Of a stretch of DNA of 14,150 nt, positions 8,342 to 14,150 are shown piece after piece. The position numbers and the translations under genes are program-made. Position 1 is the first letter of the stretch; every line of letters starts with the position of its first letter. The notes under the pieces were generated by a model that saw only the letters and a program-made list of their open reading frames with translations, had not been told where the DNA came from and searched no databases. The stretch is from CAZQKL01 sp964593895 [NCBI: uncultured bacterium] (lineage in GTDB: Bacteria > DYJV01): NCBI GenBank assembly GCA_964593895.1, contig CAZQKL010000051.1, positions 1 to 14,150 on the forward strand, read 5' to 3'.

Positions 8342-9373
8342 ATGAAAGTAGTTGTAGTTGATGATGTGAAAACAAATCTATTAGTATTTAAAACTATGTT
8401 AAAAGATTTTGAAAATGTTAAAACATTTCTATTTGATAATCCAAAAGAAGTAATATCTTGGGTAAAAGAAAATATCCCAGACCTTGTAATTACAGACTAT
8501 ATGATGCCTGAAATTGACGGTATAACTCTTACTGTTGAAATTAGAAAAATATTAAAAGAACAACAAATTCCAATTATTATGGTTACAGCTTATGGAGATG
8601 ATAAAGTAAAAATTGAGGCGTTAGAAAAAGGTGTAACAGATTTTTTGACAAAGCCTGTCAACAAAGCAGAATTTAATGCAAGAATTAAAAATTTATTGAA
8701 ATTACGGGATTATCAGATAAAAATTTCAAATAAAGCTAAATGGCTTGAAGATGAAGTAAAAAAAGCTACTTTTGAAATTGAAAAAAGGGAGGAAGAGATT
8801 ATCTTTAGACTATCAAAAGCTGCTGAATATAGAGATGATGATACAGGAGACCATATAAAAAGGATGGCAACTTATTCTAAAATAATTGCTGAAAATTTAG
8901 GACTTGATAAAAATTTTGTTGAAATGATTTTTAAAGCTTCACCTATGCATGATGTTGGTAAAATAGGAATACCTGACAATATTTTATTGAAACCTGGAAG
9001 ATTAACAAAAGAGGAATTTGAAGTTATAAAAACTCATCCTGAATTAGGATACAGAATTCTTGCTGATTCTGACATTCCACTTCTAAAATTATCAGCTGAA
9101 ATCTCTTTAACCCATCATGAGAAATTTGATGGTTCAGGTTATCCGAGAGGATTAAAAGGAGAAGGAATTCCAATTTCAGGAAGGATTTGTGCAGTTGCTG
9201 ATGTTTTTGACGCCCTTACATCTAAAAGGCCATATAAAGAACCTTGGCCTGTTGAAAAAGCAGTTGATTTAATTGTGAGTGAAAAGGGCAAACATTTTGA
9301 CCCAGATTGTGTTGATGCTTTTTTAAAGGATTTTGATAGAGTTCTTGAAGTGAAAAAGAAGTATTTTAGGTAA
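8342..9373 (+). CDS. Response regulator with receiver and HD-GYP (cyclic di-GMP phosphodiesterase) domains
   Basis: A 343-residue cytoplasmic regulator of the RpfG type. The receiver (about 1-122) has the acidic pair Asp7-Asp8, phospho-acceptor Asp52 (ITDYMMPEIDG), Thr82 and Lys104 in TKP. A helical linker (123-150) leads to an HD-GYP domain with His171, the metal pair His203-Asp204 in HDVGKIGIP, His232, His258-His259 and the GYP tripeptide at 266-268 inside HHEKFDGSGYP. These residues are those needed for the metal centre and for cyclic di-GMP hydrolysis to pGpG or GMP in characterised members, so it should be active. The ribosome binding site GAGGTG is at 8331-8336, overlapping the end of the kinase gene. 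As the third gene of a tightly packed operon it is the natural output for both kinases. Only 4 bp separate its stop from the stop of the converging gene. Confidence 0.95.
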   Translation: MKVVVVDDVKTNLLVFKTMLKDFENVKTFLFDNPKEVISWVKENIPDLVITDYMMPEIDGITLTVEIRKILKEQQIPIIMVTAYGDDKVKIEALEKGVTDFLTKPVNKAEFNARIKNLLKLRDYQIKISNKAKWLEDEVKKATFEIEKREEEIIFRLSKAAEYRDDDTGDHIKRMATYSKIIAENLGLDKNFVEMIFKASPMHDVGKIGIPDNILLKPGRLTKEEFEVIKTHPELGYRILADSDIPLLKLSAEISLTHHEKFDGSGYPRGLKGEGIPISGRICAVADVFDALTSKRPYKEPWPVEKAVDLIVSEKGKHFDPDCVDAFLKDFDRVLEVKKKYFR

Positions 9374-9377
9374 CTTA

Positions 9378-10862
9378 TTATTTTAATTCAATTAAATTTT
9401 TTTCAGCTTCTTTTATTAATTCTTCAACAGTTGAGCATGTATTTGTGCTTGCAATACCTATTTTTATTGATTTTTTTAAATAATTCCCAATTCTTTTACA
9501 AATTTTTAATGTATTCACATATGTTGAGTTTTCAAAAAAGACAAAGAATTTATTTTTATAAAAACCATGTAAATCAGTAGAACGGAAGCAATTAATAATT
9601 TCACTTTTATTATTTTCATCTACATTATCAAAATATACCAAAGTTGATACAATATTTTTCACTTTAGAAATTGAAAATTTTTCATCTAATATTTCAATAA
9701 AATCCTTTTTCTCTTCTTTAATTTTTTTAATTTTTAAAGATTCATTTTCAAGAAAAATCCTATAAAATTCAACCCAAATTTGAGTTTTTAAAATTAATTC
9801 CTTCATTTCAATTGGGCTCCATAGATAATCATTTGCCCCAAGTTCAAGAACTTTATAAATGTTTTTTCTATCAGCAATTGAAGAATAAACAATTATTGGA
9901 ATAATTTTATTCATTTTTCTGAAAATTCTTATGGCATCATAGGCATTTTCACCTTTTAAAACAAGGTCTATTAAAATAATGTCAAAGTGATTGTCCTCAA
10001 AAAAAGTCTTTGCTTTTGCAATGGATTCAGCTGTGATTACTCTGTTAGAATTCACTTGCAAATTTGAATATAGGATTTTTCTTTTTGTGTAAGAATCATC
10101 CACAATTAATATTCTGCATGATAAGTCCTTTTTTAAATATCTTGTAAAAAAGCTTGCCAGTTCCTCTTCTTTAATTGGTTTTTGAAAATATGCAGAAATT
10201 CCTGAATTAAAACCTTCTTCCATAATTTTTTCAATATTTTTTGTTCCAGTAAGAAGAATAATTGGAACATCTAAAAGTTTATCATTTTGCGATAACCTTT
10301 TTGCAAGCTCAACTCCATTCATTTCTGGCATTAAATAATCAACAATAATAACATCAGGCTTTTCACTATTTATAATTTCCAGAGCTTTTGAAGGTAATTC
10401 AGCTTCAATGGTTGAGTAACCAAGAGAGTTTAGCTTTTTTCTAATTATTTTTCTTGATGTTTGCGAATCATCTACAATTAATATTTTCTTTATTTCTTTT
10501 TTTTGTGTATCAACAATTACAAAGTTAATTGCTTCAATAAGTTCCATTTTTAAAAAAGGTTTTCTTAGGATGAAACTATATCCATCTCCATCTAATTCTG
10601 GATTATATCTATCTTGAACTAAAAGAATTGAAGGAGGGATATTTTCAATCCCATCTTCAACAAGTTTATCAAAAATTTCTTTTGAAGTTATATCTTTTAA
10701 AGTTCTATCAATAATGATAAAGTCTAAATCTTTTTCCTTTATTAGATTTTTAAATGAGGAATATGAAGTTGCCTCATAAACATGAAATAAACCTTTTAAC
10801 ATTTCAACAATTAATTTAGAAGTTATATGAGTGGAAGAAAAAATGACTCCTTCTTTTAGCAT
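9378..10862 (-). CDS. Triple-receiver response regulator with a divergent GGDEF-like C-terminal domain
   Basis: A 494-residue soluble protein. Receiver-like domain 1 (about 3-116) has Asp52 and Lys101-Pro102 but lacks the acidic pair (Ser9-Ser10 instead). Receiver 2 (125-243) is complete: Asp131-Asp132, phospho-acceptor Asp175 in VDYLMPEMNG, Thr205, Lys228. Receiver 3 (249-365) keeps Asp255-Asp256, Asp299 and Ser327, but Ser349 replaces the conserved lysine. After a charged helix (372-395), residues 403-494 resemble a shrunken GGDEF domain: STDLHGFYKNKFFVFF aligns with the usual R-x-x-D-x-x-x-R-Y-GGDEF-x-x-x segment, and IKIGIAS with SIGIA, followed by a helix like the ADxALYxAK end. The GGDEF positions read YKNKF, so diguanylate cyclase activity is not expected. 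The layout recalls PleD with one extra receiver. It is convergent with the HD-GYP regulator and is preceded by its own promoter. The receivers are certain; the GGDEF relationship is inference. Confidence 0.88.
   Translation of the reverse strand: MLKEGVIFSSTHITSKLIVEMLKGLFHVYEATSYSSFKNLIKEKDLDFIIIDRTLKDITSKEIFDKLVEDGIENIPPSILLVQDRYNPELDGDGYSFILRKPFLKMELIEAINFVIVDTQKKEIKKILIVDDSQTSRKIIRKKLNSLGYSTIEAELPSKALEIINSEKPDVIIVDYLMPEMNGVELAKRLSQNDKLLDVPIILLTGTKNIEKIMEEGFNSGISAYFQKPIKEEELASFFTRYLKKDLSCRILIVDDSYTKRKILYSNLQVNSNRVITAESIAKAKTFFEDNHFDIILIDLVLKGENAYDAIRIFRKMNKIIPIIVYSSIADRKNIYKVLELGANDYLWSPIEMKELILKTQIWVEFYRIFLENESLKIKKIKEEKKDFIEILDEKFSISKVKNIVSTLVYFDNVDENNKSEIINCFRSTDLHGFYKNKFFVFFENSTYVNTLKICKRIGNYLKKSIKIGIASTNTCSTVEELIKEAEKNLIELK
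9382..9403 (+). terminator. Weak candidate terminator after the HD-GYP gene
   Basis: The palindrome TTTAATTCAATTAAA (9382-9396) is followed directly by seven T residues (9397-9403). It lies 9 bp after the HD-GYP stop, inside the last codons of the converging gene. The stem is entirely A-T and would be unstable, so this could just be AT-rich coding sequence. It is listed because no other terminator is visible for this operon. Confidence 0.25.
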
Positions 10863-10871
10863 AAAAGAAAA

Positions 10872-10899
10872 TTTATACCAAATGTATATAAATTGTCAA
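10872..10899 (-). promoter_or_regulatory. Strong sigma-70-like promoter for the triple-receiver gene, near-leaderless
   Basis: On the minus strand a perfect -35 TTGACA (10899-10894) is followed after 16 bases by the -10 TATAAA (10877-10872). The ATG at 10862 is only 9 bases downstream of the -10, so a start about 7 bases after the -10 leaves a leader of only a few bases. No Shine-Dalgarno-like sequence precedes the ATG, unlike neighbouring metabolic genes. Confidence 0.65.
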
Positions 10900-10906
10900 G
10901 GAAATT

Positions 10907-10929
10907 TCCCCTCCAAGTTCAGGAGGGGA
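10907..10929 (-). terminator. GC-rich hairpin after the DUF35 gene, probable weak terminator
   Basis: Immediately after the DUF35 stop codon, TCCCCTCC (minus-strand 10929-10922) pairs with GGAGGGGA (10914-10907) across a 7-base loop, giving an 8-bp GC-rich stem. It is followed by AAATTTCC rather than a clean T run, so termination may be partial and some transcripts could read into the triple-receiver gene, whose -35 box starts 7 bases further on. Confidence 0.55.
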
Positions 10930-11367
10930 TTAAGGTTTTACAAAAACATAAATTAGTCTGTCTCCCTCTAATTTTACTGGTTTTACTTTTAAATCCATTC
11001 CAATTTTAATTTCCTCTACAGGAATTGATTTATCAATTCTTCCAAAAACTTTAAATTCTCCAAAATCTACAACCGCTATTGTGTATGGAAGGTCTTTTTC
11101 AAATCCAATAGGAGCATATTGAAGAGTGCTGTAAGTTATTAATTTACCAGTGCCTTTAATTTCAAACCATTCCATATTACTTGTAAGACATTTATGGCAA
11201 TCTGCTTTTGGTGGAAAATATTTTGTTCCACAATCTTTACATTTAGTTCCTGCAACAACTCCTTTTTCTAAAAAATCTATAAAATCATTAACTTTTGTTG
11301 TTGCTGTAAAGGGGACAACTCCAAATTTTTTAAACCTTACATCAAGCTCCTTTTTTGGCTTTGACAT
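10930..11367 (-). CDS. DUF35 zinc-ribbon/OB-fold protein, probable thiolase partner
   Basis: This 145-residue protein has an N-terminal helical segment, then a zinc ribbon with Cys43-x2-Cys46-x10-Cys57-x2-Cys60 (TKCKDCG ... DCHKC), and an OB-fold C-terminal half (about 65-145) with the usual GTGKLITYSTLQYAP strand pattern. DUF35 proteins (older name DUF35_N/OB_aCoA_assoc) form complexes with SCP2-type thiolases and may position acyl-CoA; examples are BbsA with the thiolase BbsB in anaerobic toluene degradation and the DUF35 bridge of archaeal thiolase/HMG-CoA synthase. Here the gene follows the thiolase by 30 bp, with ribosome binding site AAAGGAGGC 8 bases before the ATG. A catalytic role of its own is not expected. 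A hairpin directly follows its stop. Confidence 0.9.
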   Translation of the reverse strand: MSKPKKELDVRFKKFGVVPFTATTKVNDFIDFLEKGVVAGTKCKDCGTKYFPPKADCHKCLTSNMEWFEIKGTGKLITYSTLQYAPIGFEKDLPYTIAVVDFGEFKVFGRIDKSIPVEEIKIGMDLKVKPVKLEGDRLIYVFVKP

Positions 11368-11397
11368 TATAATGCCTCCTTTTTGTGGTTAGTCAAT

Positions 11398-12570
11398 TTA
11401 AATTCCCAATATAGTTACATTTCCATATAATCCAACTCCTCCAATATTGTGCACAAGACCAATTTTTGGGTTTTTAACCTGCATATCTCCAGCCTCTCCC
11501 CTTAGTTGAAGCACAATTGTTCTAATTTGAGACCCGCCAGTTGCTCCAATAGGATGACCTTTTGATAAAAGCCCTCCATCAATATTTACAGGTATTTTCC
11601 CATCCTTATAAGTTTGCTTTTCTCTAATGAGATAAACACCTTCACCAGGTTTTGCAAAACCAAGATTTTCATAAGCCATTAATTCTGCAATTGTAAAGCA
11701 GTCGTGAACTTCAGCAACATCAATATCATCTGGCCCAACTCCAGCCATTGAGTAAGCTTGTTTTGCAGCAATTTCAGCTGCTTTTAATCCTGTAAATAGG
11801 TCTCTATTTGAAAGATTTACAGCTTCAGATGCTGACCCTACTCCTAAAATCCATACAGGTTTATCATGAACTTTTTTTGCTATATCTTTATTTGTCACAA
11901 TTACACATGAAGAGCCATCAGCATTTGCACAACAATCTCCAACTCTTAAAGGAGAGGATACTGGTTGACTAAATGTGTTTTCAGGGTCTTTAAACATTTC
12001 CATTGTTACTTCTTTCCTAAATACCGCTCTATCATTTATTTGACCATAAGTTGATGATTTAATTCTAATCAAAGCTAAATCATCCAAAGTTGTTCCATAC
12101 TTTTCCATATGAGCCTGAGCATACATTGCATAATAAGCTGGCATCATTGTTCCAAATGGACTTTCCCATTGAATATCAGCTCCTCTTCCCATTCTCTCCT
12201 GAGACTCTTTTGATGTGATTTCACTCATTTTTTGAAATCCAATTACCGCCACACATTTATGTAATCCTGAGGCAACTAAAGAATAAGCAAGCTTTAATCC
12301 TGTGCTACTTGACGAGCATAAAGTTTCACAGTAGAATGTTGGAACAGGATTTAGTCCAAGATATTCAACAATTACCCCTGCAGGGGACCTCTGTTTATCA
12401 TATTCAGGTGCTGAACAGATAATTACCGCATCTATATCTTTTGTCTCAATTTTTGCATCCTTAACAGCTTCAGAAAATCCTTCAAATACAAGTTCCTTTA
12501 TACTTCCTTCATATCTACGGACAAATTTACTCTGACCAACACCAATAATTGCCACCTTTTCTCTTTCCAT
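11398..12570 (-). CDS. SCP2-type thiolase (acyl-CoA C-acyltransferase), possible 3-oxopimelyl-CoA thiolase
   Basis: A 390-residue cytoplasmic thiolase-fold enzyme. The nucleophile is Cys85 in CETLCSSSSTG, with catalytic histidines His289 (AEVHDCFT) and His339 (GHPIGATGGS). The C-terminal cysteine motif of classical thiolases is replaced by HNIGGVG, as is normal in the SCP2/SCP-x branch that works with DUF35 proteins. The ribosome binding site AAAGGAGG is 7 bases from the ATG at 12570. It is followed by its DUF35 partner and lies downstream of bamA. Inferred role: thiolytic cleavage of a 3-oxoacyl-CoA made after ring opening, for example 3-oxopimelyl-CoA to glutaryl-CoA and acetyl-CoA. Benzoylsuccinyl-CoA (as in BbsB) or another acyl-CoA is equally compatible with the sequence alone. 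An intrinsic terminator separates it from bamA and no clear promoter is seen in the 64-bp gap. Confidence 0.9.
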   Translation of the reverse strand: MEREKVAIIGVGQSKFVRRYEGSIKELVFEGFSEAVKDAKIETKDIDAVIICSAPEYDKQRSPAGVIVEYLGLNPVPTFYCETLCSSSSTGLKLAYSLVASGLHKCVAVIGFQKMSEITSKESQERMGRGADIQWESPFGTMMPAYYAMYAQAHMEKYGTTLDDLALIRIKSSTYGQINDRAVFRKEVTMEMFKDPENTFSQPVSSPLRVGDCCANADGSSCVIVTNKDIAKKVHDKPVWILGVGSASEAVNLSNRDLFTGLKAAEIAAKQAYSMAGVGPDDIDVAEVHDCFTIAELMAYENLGFAKPGEGVYLIREKQTYKDGKIPVNIDGGLLSKGHPIGATGGSQIRTIVLQLRGEAGDMQVKNPKIGLVHNIGGVGLYGNVTILGI

Positions 12571-12600
12571 TACAAAGCCTCCTTTTTGATTGAATAGAGA

Positions 12601-12629
12601 AAAAAAAAGAGGGGAAAATCCCCTCTTTT
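12601..12629 (-). terminator. Intrinsic terminator between bamA and the thiolase gene
   Basis: On the minus strand a perfect 10-bp stem (12629-12620 with 12614-12605; AAAAGAGGGG against CCCCTCTTTT) closes a 5-base loop. Its T-rich 3' arm continues into further Ts to give eight in a row. The hairpin begins 5 bases after the bamA stop codon. This is the best terminator in the window. Confidence 0.88.
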
Positions 12630-12634
12630 AAAAT

Positions 12635-13774
12635 TTAGTCTTTTTTAGGTTTTGGTAGGACTTGTTCATAAACTTCATCACCCATCATTTTAGCTTCAGC
12701 AATTAACTGTCTGAATTTTACAAAATCTATCTTATCTTGTCCTGTCATCTTTCTTGTGCTGAATGCATTAAATCCTAAGAATGCTTCACACATCATATTA
12801 ACAGCAAGCCAATGTCTGTTGTAATGTTTTACCTGATCCCAGAAAAATCTCTTTTTAGCTCTAACACTGTCAATTGTTTTTATTGTGCATCCTGGAAATA
12901 GATTTGTTATTCTCCAGATTAATCTATTTACTTCTTTATCAAGCAATGAAAAGTCAACTTCACATTCTTTAATTAATTCTTTTGCCTTTTTTAATTCTTC
13001 ACCTGTTTTAAATTCACCATAAACAATTTCACCATCTTCAATGAACTTATCTGTAATAACCTGAGGATTTCTTATGAATTTTCCATCTTTCTTTAACACA
13101 GGAACAACTTTTGTTAAAAGACCTTTAAATTTCATTTTGTATGCACTCCATAGTTCACATGAAAAACCATTATACATAGCATCTTCAATTGATAGATACC
13201 ATGGAAGGAAATCTGTTGAACCACCATCTGGTGCTGAGCCGTGAAGAGGTCCTGCTTGCCCAAATACTGCTAAATCTGAAGAAATTGCAATATCACAAGC
13301 CATTCCAATTTCCTGACCACCTGCAACTCTCATTCCATTAACTCTACAAATTACAGGTTTTTTACATGTTAAAATAGCATCAACCATGCCGTTAAATAAA
13401 TCCATATATTCACCATATTCATTAGGTCTTTTTGTGTAATAAAATGCATATTCAACAGTATTACCACCTGTGCAGAAAGCTTTGTCTCCAACACCTGTGA
13501 ATACAACAGCAACAACACTTCTGTCTCCACTTGCTTTGTAAAATCCTGCAATAACACCTTTTACCATTTCAGTTGTGTATGAATTATACTGTTTTGGATT
13601 ATTTAACCAAATCCAAGCTGAATACAGTCCCTCAACAGGATTTCCATTTTCATCTAAAACTGGTCTTTTTTCATAAACTACACATGGTGGATTGTCAAAA
13701 GTACCAAAATACTCATCTCCAAAAAGCGCATGGTTTTTTAATTCATTGTCTCTTGGTAACCAATCAAGTGCCAT
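12635..13774 (-). CDS. bamA: 6-oxocyclohex-1-ene-1-carbonyl-CoA hydrolase
   Basis: Ring-opening enzyme of anaerobic benzoyl-CoA degradation (BamA/Oah), unrelated to the outer-membrane protein of the same name. It adds water to 6-oxocyclohex-1-ene-1-carbonyl-CoA and hydrolytically cleaves the ring to 3-hydroxypimelyl-CoA; cytoplasmic. At 379 residues it has the length of known BamA proteins and the crotonase fold: FCTGGNT (100-106, oxyanion region), GGQEIGMACDIAI (152-164) and the highly characteristic GPLHGSAPDGGSTDF (175-189). The C-terminal part is also typical (LFPGCTIKTIDSVRAKKRFFWDQ, then RHWLAVNMMCEAFLGFNAFSTRK). The ATG at 13774 follows AAAGGAGGT by 7-8 bases and lies 24 bp after the dehydrogenase stop, so both are co-transcribed. 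A strong terminator follows. The gene shows the host can, or once could, channel aromatic compounds through benzoyl-CoA; the reductase type is not visible here. Confidence 0.96.
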   Translation of the reverse strand: MALDWLPRDNELKNHALFGDEYFGTFDNPPCVVYEKRPVLDENGNPVEGLYSAWIWLNNPKQYNSYTTEMVKGVIAGFYKASGDRSVVAVVFTGVGDKAFCTGGNTVEYAFYYTKRPNEYGEYMDLFNGMVDAILTCKKPVICRVNGMRVAGGQEIGMACDIAISSDLAVFGQAGPLHGSAPDGGSTDFLPWYLSIEDAMYNGFSCELWSAYKMKFKGLLTKVVPVLKKDGKFIRNPQVITDKFIEDGEIVYGEFKTGEELKKAKELIKECEVDFSLLDKEVNRLIWRITNLFPGCTIKTIDSVRAKKRFFWDQVKHYNRHWLAVNMMCEAFLGFNAFSTRKMTGQDKIDFVKFRQLIAEAKMMGDEVYEQVLPKPKKD

Positions 13775-13798
13775 AAACTTTACCTCCTTTTTTGTTTT

Positions 13799-14150
13799 TT
13801 ATTCAAAATCTGGTTTTAAAACTATTCTTCTTGTAAGTTTTCCTGAATGAGCTTCTTCAAATGCTTCTTTAATTGTGCTCATTGGTCTTACATCTACAAA
13901 AGGCTCTATTTGAATTTTCCCTTGATTTACAAGGTCTAACACATTTTTGTAATATTTTGGTAAGCATCCCCAAGTTCCAATTATATCTGCATCAAATGCC
14001 ATAACTTTTGAAAGCATATATTCAACTTTATGCATTCCATATCCAACAACAATTAATTTCCCAACGAATGAAAGTAATTCAAGTCCAATTTCCTGCCCAG
14101 GTTTTGTTCCTGTAACTTCAAAAATAATCCATCCATAATTGTGTGGTAGT
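13799..14150 (-). CDS. had: 6-hydroxycyclohex-1-ene-1-carbonyl-CoA dehydrogenase, C-terminal part (5' end outside window)
   Basis: The frame is open from the right edge (first full codon at 14149) to the TAA at 13801-13799, giving 116 residues. An internal Met at 14035 is not the start, because conserved family sequence continues upstream of it. The visible part begins within the nucleotide-binding domain (WIIFEVTGTKPGQEIGLELL, SFVGKLIVVGYG) and runs through AFDADIIGTWGCLPKYY to the end (EPFVDVRP, EEAHSGKLTRRIVL). This pattern matches the Had/BamQ group of zinc-type medium-chain dehydrogenases, which oxidise 6-hydroxycyclohex-1-ene-1-carbonyl-CoA to the 6-oxo compound with NAD+. That product is the substrate of the BamA encoded next, 24 bp downstream, which strongly supports the assignment. 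The N-terminal zinc-ligand residues lie outside the window. Another MDR alcohol dehydrogenase is possible but unlikely. Confidence 0.9.
   Translation of the reverse strand, partial: LPHNYGWIIFEVTGTKPGQEIGLELLSFVGKLIVVGYGMHKVEYMLSKVMAFDADIIGTWGCLPKYYKNVLDLVNQGKIQIEPFVDVRPMSTIKEAFEEAHSGKLTRRIVLKPDFE

Noticed and set aside
10908-10928. Inverted repeat considered as a mobile-element end or attachment site
   Set aside because: There is one copy only, no flanking direct repeat and no transposase or integrase in the window. Its position right after a stop codon fits a terminator.
13799-14035. A 78-residue stand-alone small protein starting at the Met at 14035
   Set aside because: The frame is open to the window edge and the upstream codons encode conserved dehydrogenase sequence, so it is just the tail of a larger gene.
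10930-14150. Higher GC in the catabolic genes than in the kinase genes, considered as a sign of horizontal transfer
   Set aside because: The difference is visible by eye, but bamA and the thiolase are strongly conserved, glycine/alanine-rich enzymes, which raises GC. Codon statistics would be needed and no mobility genes are present.

Overview
The window comes from a low-GC bacterium whose genes use strong AAGGAGG-type ribosome binding sites. The best pointer to lifestyle is the right end, which carries the ring-opening segment of anaerobic benzoyl-CoA degradation. This suggests a strict or facultative anaerobe that degrades aromatic compounds. The low GC, the lysine/isoleucine-rich proteins and the coiled-coil protein at the left edge would suit one of several thermophilic anaerobic lineages, but no marker here fixes the phylum, so I do not name one.

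Layout. (1) Positions 1-2927, minus strand: a tRNA-Thr(CGU), a LOG-family nucleotide phosphoribohydrolase, a full-length transketolase overlapping it by 8 bp, and then the start of a heptad-repeat coiled-coil protein that runs off the left edge. Spacing suggests one transcription unit. (2) Positions 2960-9373, plus strand: a tight three-gene signalling operon. It holds a Cache-PAS-PAS hybrid histidine kinase with its own receiver and HPt domains, a CHASE4-PAS histidine kinase, and a receiver/HD-GYP response regulator predicted to hydrolyse cyclic di-GMP. (3) Positions 9378-10862, minus strand, converging on the HD-GYP gene with only 4 bp between stops: a response regulator with three receiver-like domains and a C-terminal domain that looks like a GGDEF domain that has lost its signature. 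Its promoter lies so close to the start codon that the mRNA should be leaderless or nearly so. (4) Positions 10930-14150, minus strand: the catabolic cluster, in transcription order 6-hydroxycyclohex-1-ene-1-carbonyl-CoA dehydrogenase (C-terminal part only), 6-oxocyclohex-1-ene-1-carbonyl-CoA hydrolase (BamA), an SCP2-type thiolase and a DUF35 zinc-ribbon/OB-fold partner.

How the genes may work together. The dehydrogenase and BamA carry the alicyclic CoA ester through to 3-hydroxypimelyl-CoA; the thiolase/DUF35 pair could cleave 3-oxopimelyl-CoA a few steps later. A strong intrinsic terminator sits between bamA and the thiolase, so expression is probably stepped down there. The two kinases plausibly feed the HD-GYP regulator, and the divergent PleD-like protein probably acts in the same cyclic di-GMP circuit as a non-catalytic receiver or binding protein. 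Whether this circuit responds to aromatic substrates is conjecture based on adjacency only. All coding regions are closely packed, and no stretch over 300 bases lacks a gene.
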